The notes beneath the pieces are model-generated. The model made no database searches. It had not been told where the DNA came from and was given only the letters and a program-made list of their open reading frames with translations. A program made the position numbers and the translations under genes. Below, piece by piece: positions 1-6,325 of a DNA stretch of 6,325 nt; position 1 is the stretch's first letter; each line of letters begins with the position of its first letter. The DNA comes from Deltaproteobacteria bacterium (GTDB lineage: Bacteria > Desulfobacterota > Desulfobacteria > Desulfobacterales > JAUVKB01): positions 1-6,325 of the forward strand of contig JAUVKB010000127.1 of assembly GCA_030596405.1 (NCBI GenBank). The letters are read 5' to 3'.

Positions 1-2
1 AT

Positions 3-2900
3 AAAACCGAAAGCATTTCAAAACGGCAAAACAAAAAAACAGGCCTGCAACCAGATCAAAAAACAGATCAAAAAACAGGCCAAAAAATAAACAGGGAGAT
101 AAGACTGACTATCGGCGGGAAAGCCCCGTGCCCTGCCCTGCCCGAAATATCTGTCCCGCCCAAAATAATTATTGACGAAAAAAACAAGGGGGCCGGGCAT
201 TTTGAAATAAAAACAGACAATAATAATAAGAAAGATTCAACAGTTACTGAAAAAACAGGTTCAGCCCCTTATTTAAATATTTTCGAACATGTTGAAAAAA
301 ACGCTGCCGCCGTATCAGACGCCCATAAGATGTTTCTTGATTTTTCCAGTCAATTGCAGGCATCTTTTGCCCGCACATCCGCCCTTCAGGCACAGCTTCT
401 TGAAGCCGGAATATTAGATGAAATATCAGCCGGCGATCTTCCACCTGAAGGGTTCGAGCCTGAGCCAAACAGCGCCGAGCCTGCATTTTCTCGAAAAAAA
501 TGTATGGAATTTGCCACAGGCTCTGTTGCCGACGTGTTAGGGCCGGAGTTTGCCGTAATAGATACCTGTAAGACGAGGGTGCGTCTGCCCGATGAACCGC
601 TTATGCTGGTCGACAGGATTCTTGTCGTAGAAGGTGAAAAAATGTCTTTGGGCCCTGGCCGTGTGGTGACGGAACATGATGTCAGACCCGGAGCATGGTA
701 TCTTGACGGGGACCGCGCGCCTGCATGCATATCTATAGAAGCCGGGCAGGCCGACCTTTTTCTCTGTTCTTATTTGGGCATCGATCATGCGGTCAGAGGT
801 GAGAGAGTCTACAGGCTGTTGGACGCCACGGTTGAATTTTACCGCGGTCTGCCGCGTCCGGGCGATGTTATACGCTATGAAATTGAAATTGAACGGTTTG
901 CAAAGCAAAATGAAACATTTCTTTTCTTTTTCAGTTTCAACGGCTTTATAGGCGACACCCGTCTGATAAGCATGTCAAACGGATGCGCGGGTTTTTTTAC
1001 CGAGGAAGAGGTTATAAATTCAGGCGGAATTATTCTGACCGAAAAAGAGACCGCATCTGTTGCCGGTAAAAAATCATCGAATTGGAAAGAACTTGTTCCT
1101 GTTTCAGTCGAGAGTTACACGGATGAAGCTGTCAATTTATTAAGAAAGGGCGACCTTGCAGGATGTTTCGGCCCATTTTTTAAAGGAATTAGTATTGCAA
1201 AACCGCTTATGCTTCCCGGCAGCAGGATGAAATTAATCGACCGCATTCTTCAGATAGATCCCGCAGGAGGACGCTTCGGACTGGGGCTTATCCGCGCCCA
1301 GGCAGACATTTCCCCGGACGACTGGTTTTTAACCTGTCATTTTATGGATGACATGGTAATGCCCGGAACCCTGATGTATGAATGCTGCGCGCATACCCTC
1401 AGAGTTTTTTTCCAGCGTATTGGATGGATTACTGATCAACAAGATGTCTGTTATGAACCTGTCACAGGGATCAAAAGCATATTAAAATGCCGGGGGCCTG
1501 TTACGCCTGAAACCAGGCAGGTAATATACGAAGTGGAGATAAACGAAATCGGATACCGGCCGGAGCCTTATGCTGTCGCTGATGCACACATCTTTGCAGA
1601 CGGACACCGCATTGTGTTCTTTAAAAATATGAGCATGCAATTGACCGGAATAACAAAAAAAGAGATTGAATCTTTCTGGAAAAGCAGGCGGAAAAACGGG
1701 TCCGCCAAATTTCCCGCACACGAAAAAAAGCCGATTGCCAGTCCTATTATCAGTCCTGTTTTTGACAGGGCCAAACTTCTTGCCTTTGCCGTTGGAAATC
1801 CATCCGAGGCTTTTGGGCAACCTTATAAGGCTTTTGATAAAAAACGTTTTATTGCAAGACTTCCCGGGCCGCCGTATCTATTCATGGACAGGGTGACACA
1901 TGCTGAACCGGTCCAGTGGGAGTTAAAACCAGGTGGATGGATTGAGTCTGAATATGACCTTTCTTCCGACAAATGGTATTTTAACGCCGACTTTTCAAAA
2001 TCAATGCCCCTTTGCATACTTCTTGAAATCGCTCTTCAGCCTTGCGGGTGGCTTGCCGCTTACATGGGGTCTGCTCTTAAAAGCTCAAAAGATTTAAGGT
2101 TCAGGAATCTGGGAGGAAATGCGGTCTGGTTTCGCGAAATCCTGTCTGATCCTAAAACACTGGTTACACGCGCCCGCCTGACCCAGGCCTCTGAAACGGA
2201 AGATATGATCATAGAACGGTTTGACATGCAGGTTCTACATAACAATCAAATGATATATAAGGGCGACACGACTTTCGGATTTTTTTCAGAAGCCTCCCTT
2301 AAGCAGCAGACCGGAATACGCATGGCCGAAACAGATGCATACAAACCTGCGCCTGATGAGTTGCAACGGGGCAGGTCTCATATATTCAAGGACAAATATC
2401 CCCTGTCGCCAAATGATCTATGTGATTTGGATAATTTTGCATCCTGTGCTTCAATGCCGGCAAAAGCGATCAGGATGATCGACCGTATAGATCTATTCGT
2501 GCCTGACGGAGGGCCGGCAGGTCTAGGTTTTATTCGAGGCGTAAAGGACGTAGATCCTAAGGAGTGGTTTTTTACGGCGCACTTTTATCAGGATCCCGTG
2601 TGCCCCGGTTCTTTAGGAATCGAGTCTTTTATCCAGTTGTTAAAATTCATCGCTTTAGACAGATGGGGGCATCCGGCAAAAAGCCACAGGTTTGCGCCGG
2701 CAATAGAAACAGAGCACACCTGGACCTACCGTGGGCAGATCATTCCTGAAAACAAAAAGATTGAAACCGAAGCTGTGGTTACAAAAATCGAAGATCTTCC
2801 GGTTCCTGCAATATATGCCGACGGCTTTCTCAAAGTAGACGGGCTATATATATATCAGATGAAAAATTTTGGAATACGTCTGGTTCCTGCTAAATGCTAA
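3..2900 (+). CDS. pfaC: PUFA synthase PfaC-type subunit, C-terminal part with four FabA-like hotdog dehydratase domains (5' end outside window)
   Basis: Cytosolic dehydratase/isomerase portion of an iterative PUFA synthase, which creates cis double bonds during chain growth on an ACP. The frame is open from base 3 to TAA 2898-2900 (965 residues, numbered here from the first visible codon), so the 5' end is missing. The ATG at 330 is not the start: it falls inside the conserved-looking AHKMFL segment (residues 107-112). A Lys/Thr/Gln-rich linker (1-100) precedes hotdog 1 (about 190-345; EAGQADLFL, YRLLDA, GCAGFFT), hotdog 2 (388-562; CHF...MVMPGTLMYECCAH), hotdog 3 (615-775; EIALQPCGWLAAY, FRNLGG, FGFF) and hotdog 4 (800-963; AHFYQDPVCPGSLGIE). 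The FabA-type catalytic His is seen only in hotdogs 2 (H446) and 4 (H860), each followed 14 residues later by an acid (E460, E874) at the FabA Asp84 position. Hotdogs 1 and 3 look like non-catalytic partners, giving two didomains as in known PfaC. The usual ketosynthase and chain-length-factor domains would lie upstream; this cannot be seen. It ends 27 bases before oleA. Family call is strong; the exact symbol is less certain because the N-terminus is absent. Confidence 0.88.
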   Translation, partial: KTESISKRQNKKTGLQPDQKTDQKTGQKINREIRLTIGGKAPCPALPEISVPPKIIIDEKNKGAGHFEIKTDNNNKKDSTVTEKTGSAPYLNIFEHVEKNAAAVSDAHKMFLDFSSQLQASFARTSALQAQLLEAGILDEISAGDLPPEGFEPEPNSAEPAFSRKKCMEFATGSVADVLGPEFAVIDTCKTRVRLPDEPLMLVDRILVVEGEKMSLGPGRVVTEHDVRPGAWYLDGDRAPACISIEAGQADLFLCSYLGIDHAVRGERVYRLLDATVEFYRGLPRPGDVIRYEIEIERFAKQNETFLFFFSFNGFIGDTRLISMSNGCAGFFTEEEVINSGGIILTEKETASVAGKKSSNWKELVPVSVESYTDEAVNLLRKGDLAGCFGPFFKGISIAKPLMLPGSRMKLIDRILQIDPAGGRFGLGLIRAQADISPDDWFLTCHFMDDMVMPGTLMYECCAHTLRVFFQRIGWITDQQDVCYEPVTGIKSILKCRGPVTPETRQVIYEVEINEIGYRPEPYAVADAHIFADGHRIVFFKNMSMQLTGITKKEIESFWKSRRKNGSAKFPAHEKKPIASPIISPVFDRAKLLAFAVGNPSEAFGQPYKAFDKKRFIARLPGPPYLFMDRVTHAEPVQWELKPGGWIESEYDLSSDKWYFNADFSKSMPLCILLEIALQPCGWLAAYMGSALKSSKDLRFRNLGGNAVWFREILSDPKTLVTRARLTQASETEDMIIERFDMQVLHNNQMIYKGDTTFGFFSEASLKQQTGIRMAETDAYKPAPDELQRGRSHIFKDKYPLSPNDLCDLDNFASCASMPAKAIRMIDRIDLFVPDGGPAGLGFIRGVKDVDPKEWFFTAHFYQDPVCPGSLGIESFIQLLKFIALDRWGHPAKSHRFAPAIETEHTWTYRGQIIPENKKIETEAVVTKIEDLPVPAIYADGFLKVDGLYIYQMKNFGIRLVPAKC
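54..89 (+). repeat. Short tandem repeat of a 12-base unit in the pfaC linker
   Basis: The unit gatcaaaaaaca occurs exactly twice (54-65 and 66-77), followed by a diverged third unit ggccaaaaaata (78-89). Read in the pfaC frame this gives DQKT, DQKT, GQKI. It lies in a low-complexity Lys/Gln/Thr-rich stretch that is probably a flexible linker upstream of the dehydratase domains. Its small size and in-frame unit length suggest slippage in a tolerant linker rather than a regulatory element. Confidence 0.7.
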
Positions 2901-2927
2901 AAGATAGAAACGGAAATCAAATAACAA

Positions 2928-3968
2928 ATGATTTACACAAAAGTATATATCGATTCATTCGGCTATGAACTTGCACCGAATGTGGTGACATCCAGTGACA
3001 TAGAAAACCGCCTGGAACCGCTTTACAAGGCGCTCCATTTCCAAAAGGGACAGCTTGAGGCGATTACCGGAATTTGTGAACGCAGGTTATGGGATCCTGG
3101 TTATCCGATGTACGAAGGAGCCATAAAGGCGGGACAAAAGGCTCTTGACGCATCCGGCATTTCCCCTGAATCGATCGGAATGCTTGTTTACGGAGGGGTT
3201 TGCAGGGATCACCTGGAACCTGCCACGGCCTGCGCCGTATCAAACGGCCTCGCTCTCGGGCATTTGGCACAAGTTTTCGACCTTTCCAACGCCTGTCTCG
3301 GAATACTTAACGGAATGGTGCTTGTGGCAAACGCTATTGAGCTCGGACAAATCAAAGCCGGCCTTGTGGTGTCGTGCGAGTCTGCGCGGCAAATCATAGA
3401 CATTACCATCGACCGCCTCCTTGAAACAAAAGATATGGAACTGTTTAAAAAAACCATCGCCACTTTGACCGGAGGTTCCGGGGCGGTTGCAGTGCTTTTG
3501 ACCGATGAATCTGTTTCAGATAATGGCCATCTTCTTCTCGGGGGAGCGGCAAGAAGCGCGACAGAACATCACAAATTATGCTGGTGGGGCCCGGATACCG
3601 GAATTCCTGCAACAAGACCACACGTAATGGAGACCGATTCCACGGGAATACTCCGGCACGGGGTTTCCCTTGGAATAGAAACCTTTAATGTGTTAAAAGA
3701 AACTCTTTTATGGCCCGATGATATGCCGGATAAAATTATCTGTCACCAGGTCGGGGCAACGCACCAGAATACGATACTTGAGTCGATCGGCGTCCCGAAA
3801 GAAAAAGATTTCACCACGTTCAGGTATCTTGGAAATATCGGCACTGTATCGCTTCCTATTACGGCAGCCATCGCATCGGAACGTGAATTTATAAACAAGA
3901 ACGATATGGTCGGGTTTCTCGGTATCGGTAGCGGCTTAAACTGCCTGATGATAGGTGTGAAATGGTAA
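2928..3968 (+). CDS. oleA: OleA, thiolase-fold acyl thioester condensing enzyme of long-chain olefin biosynthesis
   Basis: Catalyses head-to-head, non-decarboxylative Claisen condensation of two fatty acyl thioesters to a 2-alkyl-3-ketoacid, the first step of olefin synthesis; a soluble homodimer in characterised members. The 346-residue length is normal for the family. Visible features: an N-terminus typical of OleA (residues 1-60, with LEAITGICERRLWDPG), LEPATA at 96-101, the nucleophile Cys123 in NACLG, His273 in CHQVG, and Asn303 in LGNIGTVSLP, which together form the Cys-His-Asn triad of the thiolase superfamily. Glu97 sits 26 residues before the nucleophile, the same spacing as Glu117 to Cys143 in Xanthomonas campestris OleA, and His to Asn is 30 residues in both. 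These points favour OleA over FabH. The first ATG is chosen because the conserved N-terminus starts there; only a weak Shine-Dalgarno-like cgga precedes it. It follows pfaC by 27 bases and overlaps oleB by 7. Acyl preference cannot be read; the pfaC neighbour suggests polyunsaturated substrates (inference). Confidence 0.93.
   Translation: MIYTKVYIDSFGYELAPNVVTSSDIENRLEPLYKALHFQKGQLEAITGICERRLWDPGYPMYEGAIKAGQKALDASGISPESIGMLVYGGVCRDHLEPATACAVSNGLALGHLAQVFDLSNACLGILNGMVLVANAIELGQIKAGLVVSCESARQIIDITIDRLLETKDMELFKKTIATLTGGSGAVAVLLTDESVSDNGHLLLGGAARSATEHHKLCWWGPDTGIPATRPHVMETDSTGILRHGVSLGIETFNVLKETLLWPDDMPDKIICHQVGATHQNTILESIGVPKEKDFTTFRYLGNIGTVSLPITAAIASEREFINKNDMVGFLGIGSGLNCLMIGVKW
3953..3957 (+). 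promoter_or_regulatory. Probable ribosome binding site for oleB inside the oleA 3' end
   Basis: AGGTG lies 4 bases before the ATG at 3962, within the last codons of oleA. It supports the 3962 start, which overlaps the oleA stop by 7 bases. It is the best Shine-Dalgarno-like match seen before any of the three ole starts; spacing is slightly short, so translational coupling to oleA probably contributes. Confidence 0.5.
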
Positions 3969-4876
3969 AGATAAAAAAAGACAGACAGGTTGATATTTCA
4001 GGTTTCCGTCATCTTTATCCTTTTGAGTCCCATTATATCAACATAAATGCTTTGAAATACCACTACGTCGATGAAGGCGCCGGTGATCCGGTAGTAATGC
4101 TTCACGGAAACCCGACATGGTCTTTCTATTTTCGCGAACTGATCAAAACATTATCTTCTGAATTTCGCGTGCTGGCGCCTGACCACATCGGCTGCGGCCT
4201 GTCGGACAAACCTGACGCAACGGTTTACGATTACAGGTTAAAATCCCGTGTTGACGATCTTGAATACTTTCTTGACCGTCTTGATATCAAAAACAGGATA
4301 ACGCTGGTTCTGCACGACTGGGGAGGAATGATCGGCATGGCCTATGCCTTAAGGCACAGAGAACGGATAGCTAATATCATTATCATGAATACCGCTGCTT
4401 TTTTTCCTGAAAAAGAAAAAAGGATTCCGCTAAGGCTCAGGTTGATACGAAATATTAAGCCGCTTGCGGTTTTGTCGGTTCTCGGCCTTAATGTTTTTGC
4501 CCGCAGCGCTCTGTATATGGCATCTTCCGGAAAACTTCCCCAGGCTGTCAAACAAGGTTTGACAGCCCCTTATAATTGCTGGAAAAACAGGATTGCAACC
4601 TTAAAATTCGTGCAGGATATCCCGGTAAACGAAAAAGACCCGAGCTACGGATTAGTAAAATACGTGGACGAAAACCTGCATCGACTTGCAGGAATTCCGA
4701 TGCTGATATGCTGGGGAATGCGCGACTTTGTCTTTGACAAGACATATCTTGCAAAATGGCAACAACGTTTCCCTGATGCAAAAGTCCATACATTCCCAAA
4801 CGCAGGCCACTATGTTTTAGAAGATGAAGCCGACCGGGTTGTTGCATGTGTAACCGATTTTTTAAAAAACCGTTGA
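3962..4876 (+). CDS. oleB: OleB, alpha/beta-hydrolase beta-lactone decarboxylase
   Basis: In the olefin pathway OleB converts the cis-beta-lactone made by OleC into a cis-olefin and CO2. It belongs to the haloalkane dehalogenase-like alpha/beta hydrolases and in characterised systems joins a multi-enzyme OleBCD assembly. The 304 residues carry the expected landmarks: oxyanion region HGNPTWSF (48-55), nucleophile elbow LVLHDWGG with Asp119 and Trp120, a cap region about 145-215, the likely acid Asp255 in CWGMRDFVFD, and the catalytic His283 in NAGHYVLEDE. Sequence alone resembles haloalkane dehalogenase (Asp nucleophile, Asn50 and Trp120 positions). Assignment as OleB rests on its place between oleA and oleC. 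The ATG overlaps the oleA stop, and the TGA is 2 bases before oleC. A perfect 11-bp hairpin lies within the gene at codons for about residues 194-202. It is a separate protein, not fused to OleC as in some actinobacteria. Confidence 0.92.
   Translation: MVKIKKDRQVDISGFRHLYPFESHYININALKYHYVDEGAGDPVVMLHGNPTWSFYFRELIKTLSSEFRVLAPDHIGCGLSDKPDATVYDYRLKSRVDDLEYFLDRLDIKNRITLVLHDWGGMIGMAYALRHRERIANIIIMNTAAFFPEKEKRIPLRLRLIRNIKPLAVLSVLGLNVFARSALYMASSGKLPQAVKQGLTAPYNCWKNRIATLKFVQDIPVNEKDPSYGLVKYVDENLHRLAGIPMLICWGMRDFVFDKTYLAKWQQRFPDAKVHTFPNAGHYVLEDEADRVVACVTDFLKNR
4543..4567 (+). repeat. Perfect inverted repeat (11-bp stem, 3-base loop) inside oleB
   Basis: The arms ggctgtcaaac (4543-4553) and gtttgacagcc (4557-4567) are exact reverse complements around the loop aag, so the mRNA can form a stable short-loop hairpin. 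It is followed by ccttataatt rather than a T-run, so it is not a typical intrinsic terminator. It lies in the coding frame (AVKQGLTA). Function, if any, is unknown; it could affect ribosome pausing or mRNA stability, or be chance. Confidence 0.75.
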
Positions 4877-4878
4877 AA

Positions 4879-6325
4879 ATGAATATTACAGACCCAGACA
4901 AACCAGATAAGCCGGGCAAACCGGATAAGCCGGGCAAAAAAAACAAGACAGTAAACATCTCATCCTACCTGCGCGAAACAGCAAAAATGCAGCCGAACAA
5001 AAAGGCCGTGGTTTTCCCTGTATTCAAAAATAAAACCGGCCGGACTGTTTACTCTCATATTACTTTCATACAGCTTGAAAAGGAGTCGGATCGTATTGCC
5101 CTCGGCCTGGAAAAACTCGGAATAACCCGCGGCACAAGGACGGTCTTGATGGTAAAACCAGGCCCGAATTTTTTTGCCTTAATATTTGCGCTCTTTAAAA
5201 TCGGCGCGGTTCCCGTGGTGGTCGATCCGGGCATGGGAATCAGCCGCATGATAAGATGTTTTAAATCAAGCAGGCCCAAGGCTTTTATCGGAATTCCCAT
5301 TGCCCATGTTGTCAGAATCTTGTATCCGAAGTTTTTCAGGACGGTAAAAATATGGATTACGGTGGGCCGACGCTGGTTCTGGGGTGGGCCGACGCTGAAA
5401 CGTATCTGCAAAGCGCCCTGGAAACCTTATTTAAGAGCAAAAACACGTCATGATGATATTGCGGCGATCCTGTTTACCACGGGAAGCACCGGTCCGGCCA
5501 AAGGAGTCATATACACGCACGGCATATTCAACGCCCAGGTTCGTCATATAAAATCTCATTTCAAGATCAGCGCAAATGAAATCGATCTTCCAACATTTCC
5601 GCTCTTTGCCCTGTTTGATCCCGCCCTTGGAATGACGGCGGTCATTCCGGACATGGATCCTACAAAACCGGGTTTTGTCGATCCTGAAAAAATTATAGAA
5701 CCGATTACAAGACATGGCGTTACAAACATGTTTGCCTCCCCTGCCCTGCTGAACCGTGTGGGAAATTACTGCAAACAAAAAAAAATCAGGCTGCCCTCAA
5801 TAAAAAGGGTAATTTCAGCCGGCGCGCCCGTATCTCCTGCAAATATCAAACAGTTTGCCTCGATATTGTCAAAAAATGCCGAGATTCACACTCCTTACGG
5901 AGCCACGGAAGCAATGCCCCTGATATCTATAAAAAGCAGTGAAATACTGGGTGAAACCGGAAAATTTACCGACAAGGGTTACGGCATCTGTCTTGGGCGC
6001 CCCATTGATGGAATCCAGGTAAGGATTATAAAGATCAGCGACGCCCCTGTTAAAGAATGGTCGGACTCAATAATACTCCCTGATGGCGAAGTCGGTGAAA
6101 TAGTTGCAAAGGGAGACATAGTAACCCGGCAGTACTTTGAGGACTCAAAATCAGACGCTCTTGCCAAGATAAGACAGGGAGATTGCATATGGCACAGGAT
6201 GGGGGATCTCGGCTGGCTCGACAACAAAAAAAGGATATGGTTTTGCGGCAGGAAAAGCCACCGTGTAAGGACAAAAAACGGCGACCTGTTTACCATACCC
6301 TTTGAATCTATCTTCAACAATCATC
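4879..6325 (+). CDS. oleC: OleC, ATP-dependent beta-lactone synthetase (3' end outside window)
   Basis: An ANL-superfamily (acyl-CoA synthetase-like) enzyme that adenylates the 2-alkyl-3-hydroxyacid and closes it to the beta-lactone used by OleB. The frame stays open from ATG 4879 to the window edge (482 codons plus one base); the family is usually about 550-580 residues, so only the C-terminal lid portion should be missing. Seen in order: N-terminal NISSYLRETAKMQPNKKAVV (26-45), phosphate-binding loop FTTGSTGPAKG (199-209), the OleC-typical LPTFPLFALFDPALGM (from 237) and PDMDPTKPGF, SAGAP, YGATE (340-344), GDLGWLD with Asp443, FCGRKSHRV (455-463) and IPFESIFN (473-480). Start at 4879 is preferred because the only nearby internal ATG (codon 37) would delete the conserved N-terminal helix. 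No Shine-Dalgarno is visible; start 2 bases after the oleB stop implies reinitiation. The first 23 residues are a Pro/Asp/Lys-rich repeat extension. OleD would be expected downstream but is not visible. Confidence 0.92.
   Translation, partial: MNITDPDKPDKPGKPDKPGKKNKTVNISSYLRETAKMQPNKKAVVFPVFKNKTGRTVYSHITFIQLEKESDRIALGLEKLGITRGTRTVLMVKPGPNFFALIFALFKIGAVPVVVDPGMGISRMIRCFKSSRPKAFIGIPIAHVVRILYPKFFRTVKIWITVGRRWFWGGPTLKRICKAPWKPYLRAKTRHDDIAAILFTTGSTGPAKGVIYTHGIFNAQVRHIKSHFKISANEIDLPTFPLFALFDPALGMTAVIPDMDPTKPGFVDPEKIIEPITRHGVTNMFASPALLNRVGNYCKQKKIRLPSIKRVISAGAPVSPANIKQFASILSKNAEIHTPYGATEAMPLISIKSSEILGETGKFTDKGYGICLGRPIDGIQVRIIKISDAPVKEWSDSIILPDGEVGEIVAKGDIVTRQYFEDSKSDALAKIRQGDCIWHRMGDLGWLDNKKRIWFCGRKSHRVRTKNGDLFTIPFESIFNNH
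4903..4938 (+). repeat. Tandem duplication of an 18-base unit at the start of oleC
   Basis: ccagataagccgggcaaa (4903-4920) is followed directly by a copy differing at one base (4921-4938). In the oleC frame it encodes PDKPGK twice (residues 9-20), preceded by a partial unit PDK. The unit is six codons, so the frame is kept. It forms a charged, proline-rich N-terminal tail, probably disordered. Confidence 0.8.
5361..5397 (+). repeat. Direct repeat of 15 bases within oleC, copies in different frames
   Basis: ggtgggccgacgctg occurs at 5361-5375 and again at 5383-5397, offset by 22 bases, so the two copies are read in different frames (VGRRW and GGPTL). The surrounding peptide TVGRRWFWGGPTLK fits smoothly in the OleC frame, and downstream motifs remain in frame, so there is no sign of a frameshift. 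Confidence 0.6.

Noticed and set aside
330..332. ATG at 330 as the start of an 856-residue protein
   Set aside because: The frame is open all the way to the left edge, the ATG falls inside the AHKMFL segment, and no Shine-Dalgarno precedes it; the gene is the tail of a larger PfaC-like protein.
2901..2927. Promoter or terminator between pfaC and oleA
   Set aside because: Only 27 A-rich bases with no hairpin and no -35/-10 pair are present; read-through is more likely.
2928..3968. FabH (3-oxoacyl-ACP synthase III)
   Set aside because: The LEPATA motif with Glu 26 residues before the nucleophile and the ole gene context point to OleA.
4543..4570. Intrinsic terminator
   Set aside because: The stem is not followed by a T-run, and it sits in the middle of an intact oleB reading frame.
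4559..4576. TTGACA followed by TATAAT inside oleB as a promoter
   Set aside because: The two boxes are only 6 bases apart, far short of the roughly 17 needed, and the TTGACA is part of the hairpin arm.
3962..4876. Haloalkane dehalogenase
   Set aside because: The catalytic residues are compatible, but position between oleA and oleC makes OleB the far better call.
4548..4958. 136-codon minus-strand frame with Gly-Leu-Ser-rich repeats
   Set aside because: It is antisense to oleB and oleC, and its repetitive peptide is only the complement of the oleC PDKPGK repeat. Both sense genes have clear catalytic motifs.
5055..5778. Minus-strand frames of 115-118 codons opposite oleC
   Set aside because: They lie opposite conserved OleC motifs and show no recognisable protein family features.

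Overview
The window is a single-strand (+), gene-dense block that reads as part of one biosynthetic operon. In order it holds: the C-terminal 965 residues of a PfaC-type subunit of a polyunsaturated fatty acid (PUFA) synthase, carrying four FabA-like hotdog domains; a complete oleA; a complete oleB; and an oleC that runs off the right edge. Both outer genes are cut by the window, so the N-terminal part of pfaC on the left and the last part of oleC (and any oleD) on the right are not visible. No RNA gene, CRISPR array, transposon or gene-free stretch over 300 bases is present.

Function: OleA, OleB and OleC are three of the four enzymes of the long-chain olefin pathway. OleA condenses two fatty acyl thioesters head to head to a 2-alkyl-3-ketoacid. 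OleD, not seen here, reduces it to the beta-hydroxyacid. OleC closes this to a beta-lactone using ATP. OleB removes CO2 to leave an internal cis-olefin. The PfaC-like protein supplies the dehydratase/isomerase steps that place methylene-interrupted cis double bonds in an acyl chain. A pfaC-like gene directly followed by oleABC suggests a dedicated route in which a PUFA synthase makes a polyene acyl chain and the Ole enzymes dimerise it into a very long polyunsaturated hydrocarbon. A comparable product, the C31 nonaene of Shewanella, is known to need both pathways. The product made here is an inference.

Layout and expression: pfaC ends 27 bases before oleA; oleA and oleB overlap by 7 bases; oleB and oleC are separated by 2 bases. 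No terminator or convincing promoter lies between them, so co-transcription and translational coupling are likely.

Organism: base composition is moderate with many A-runs, and the protein style resembles anaerobic Desulfobacterota (former Deltaproteobacteria), where pfa-like and ole genes both occur. This assignment is an impression from sequence style and gene content, not a demonstrated placement.

Minor structures worth noting are a perfect 11-bp hairpin inside oleB, short tandem repeats coding for Lys/Gln/Thr-rich and Pro/Asp/Lys-rich peptides in the pfaC linker and at the OleC N-terminus, and an out-of-frame 15-bp direct repeat in oleC.
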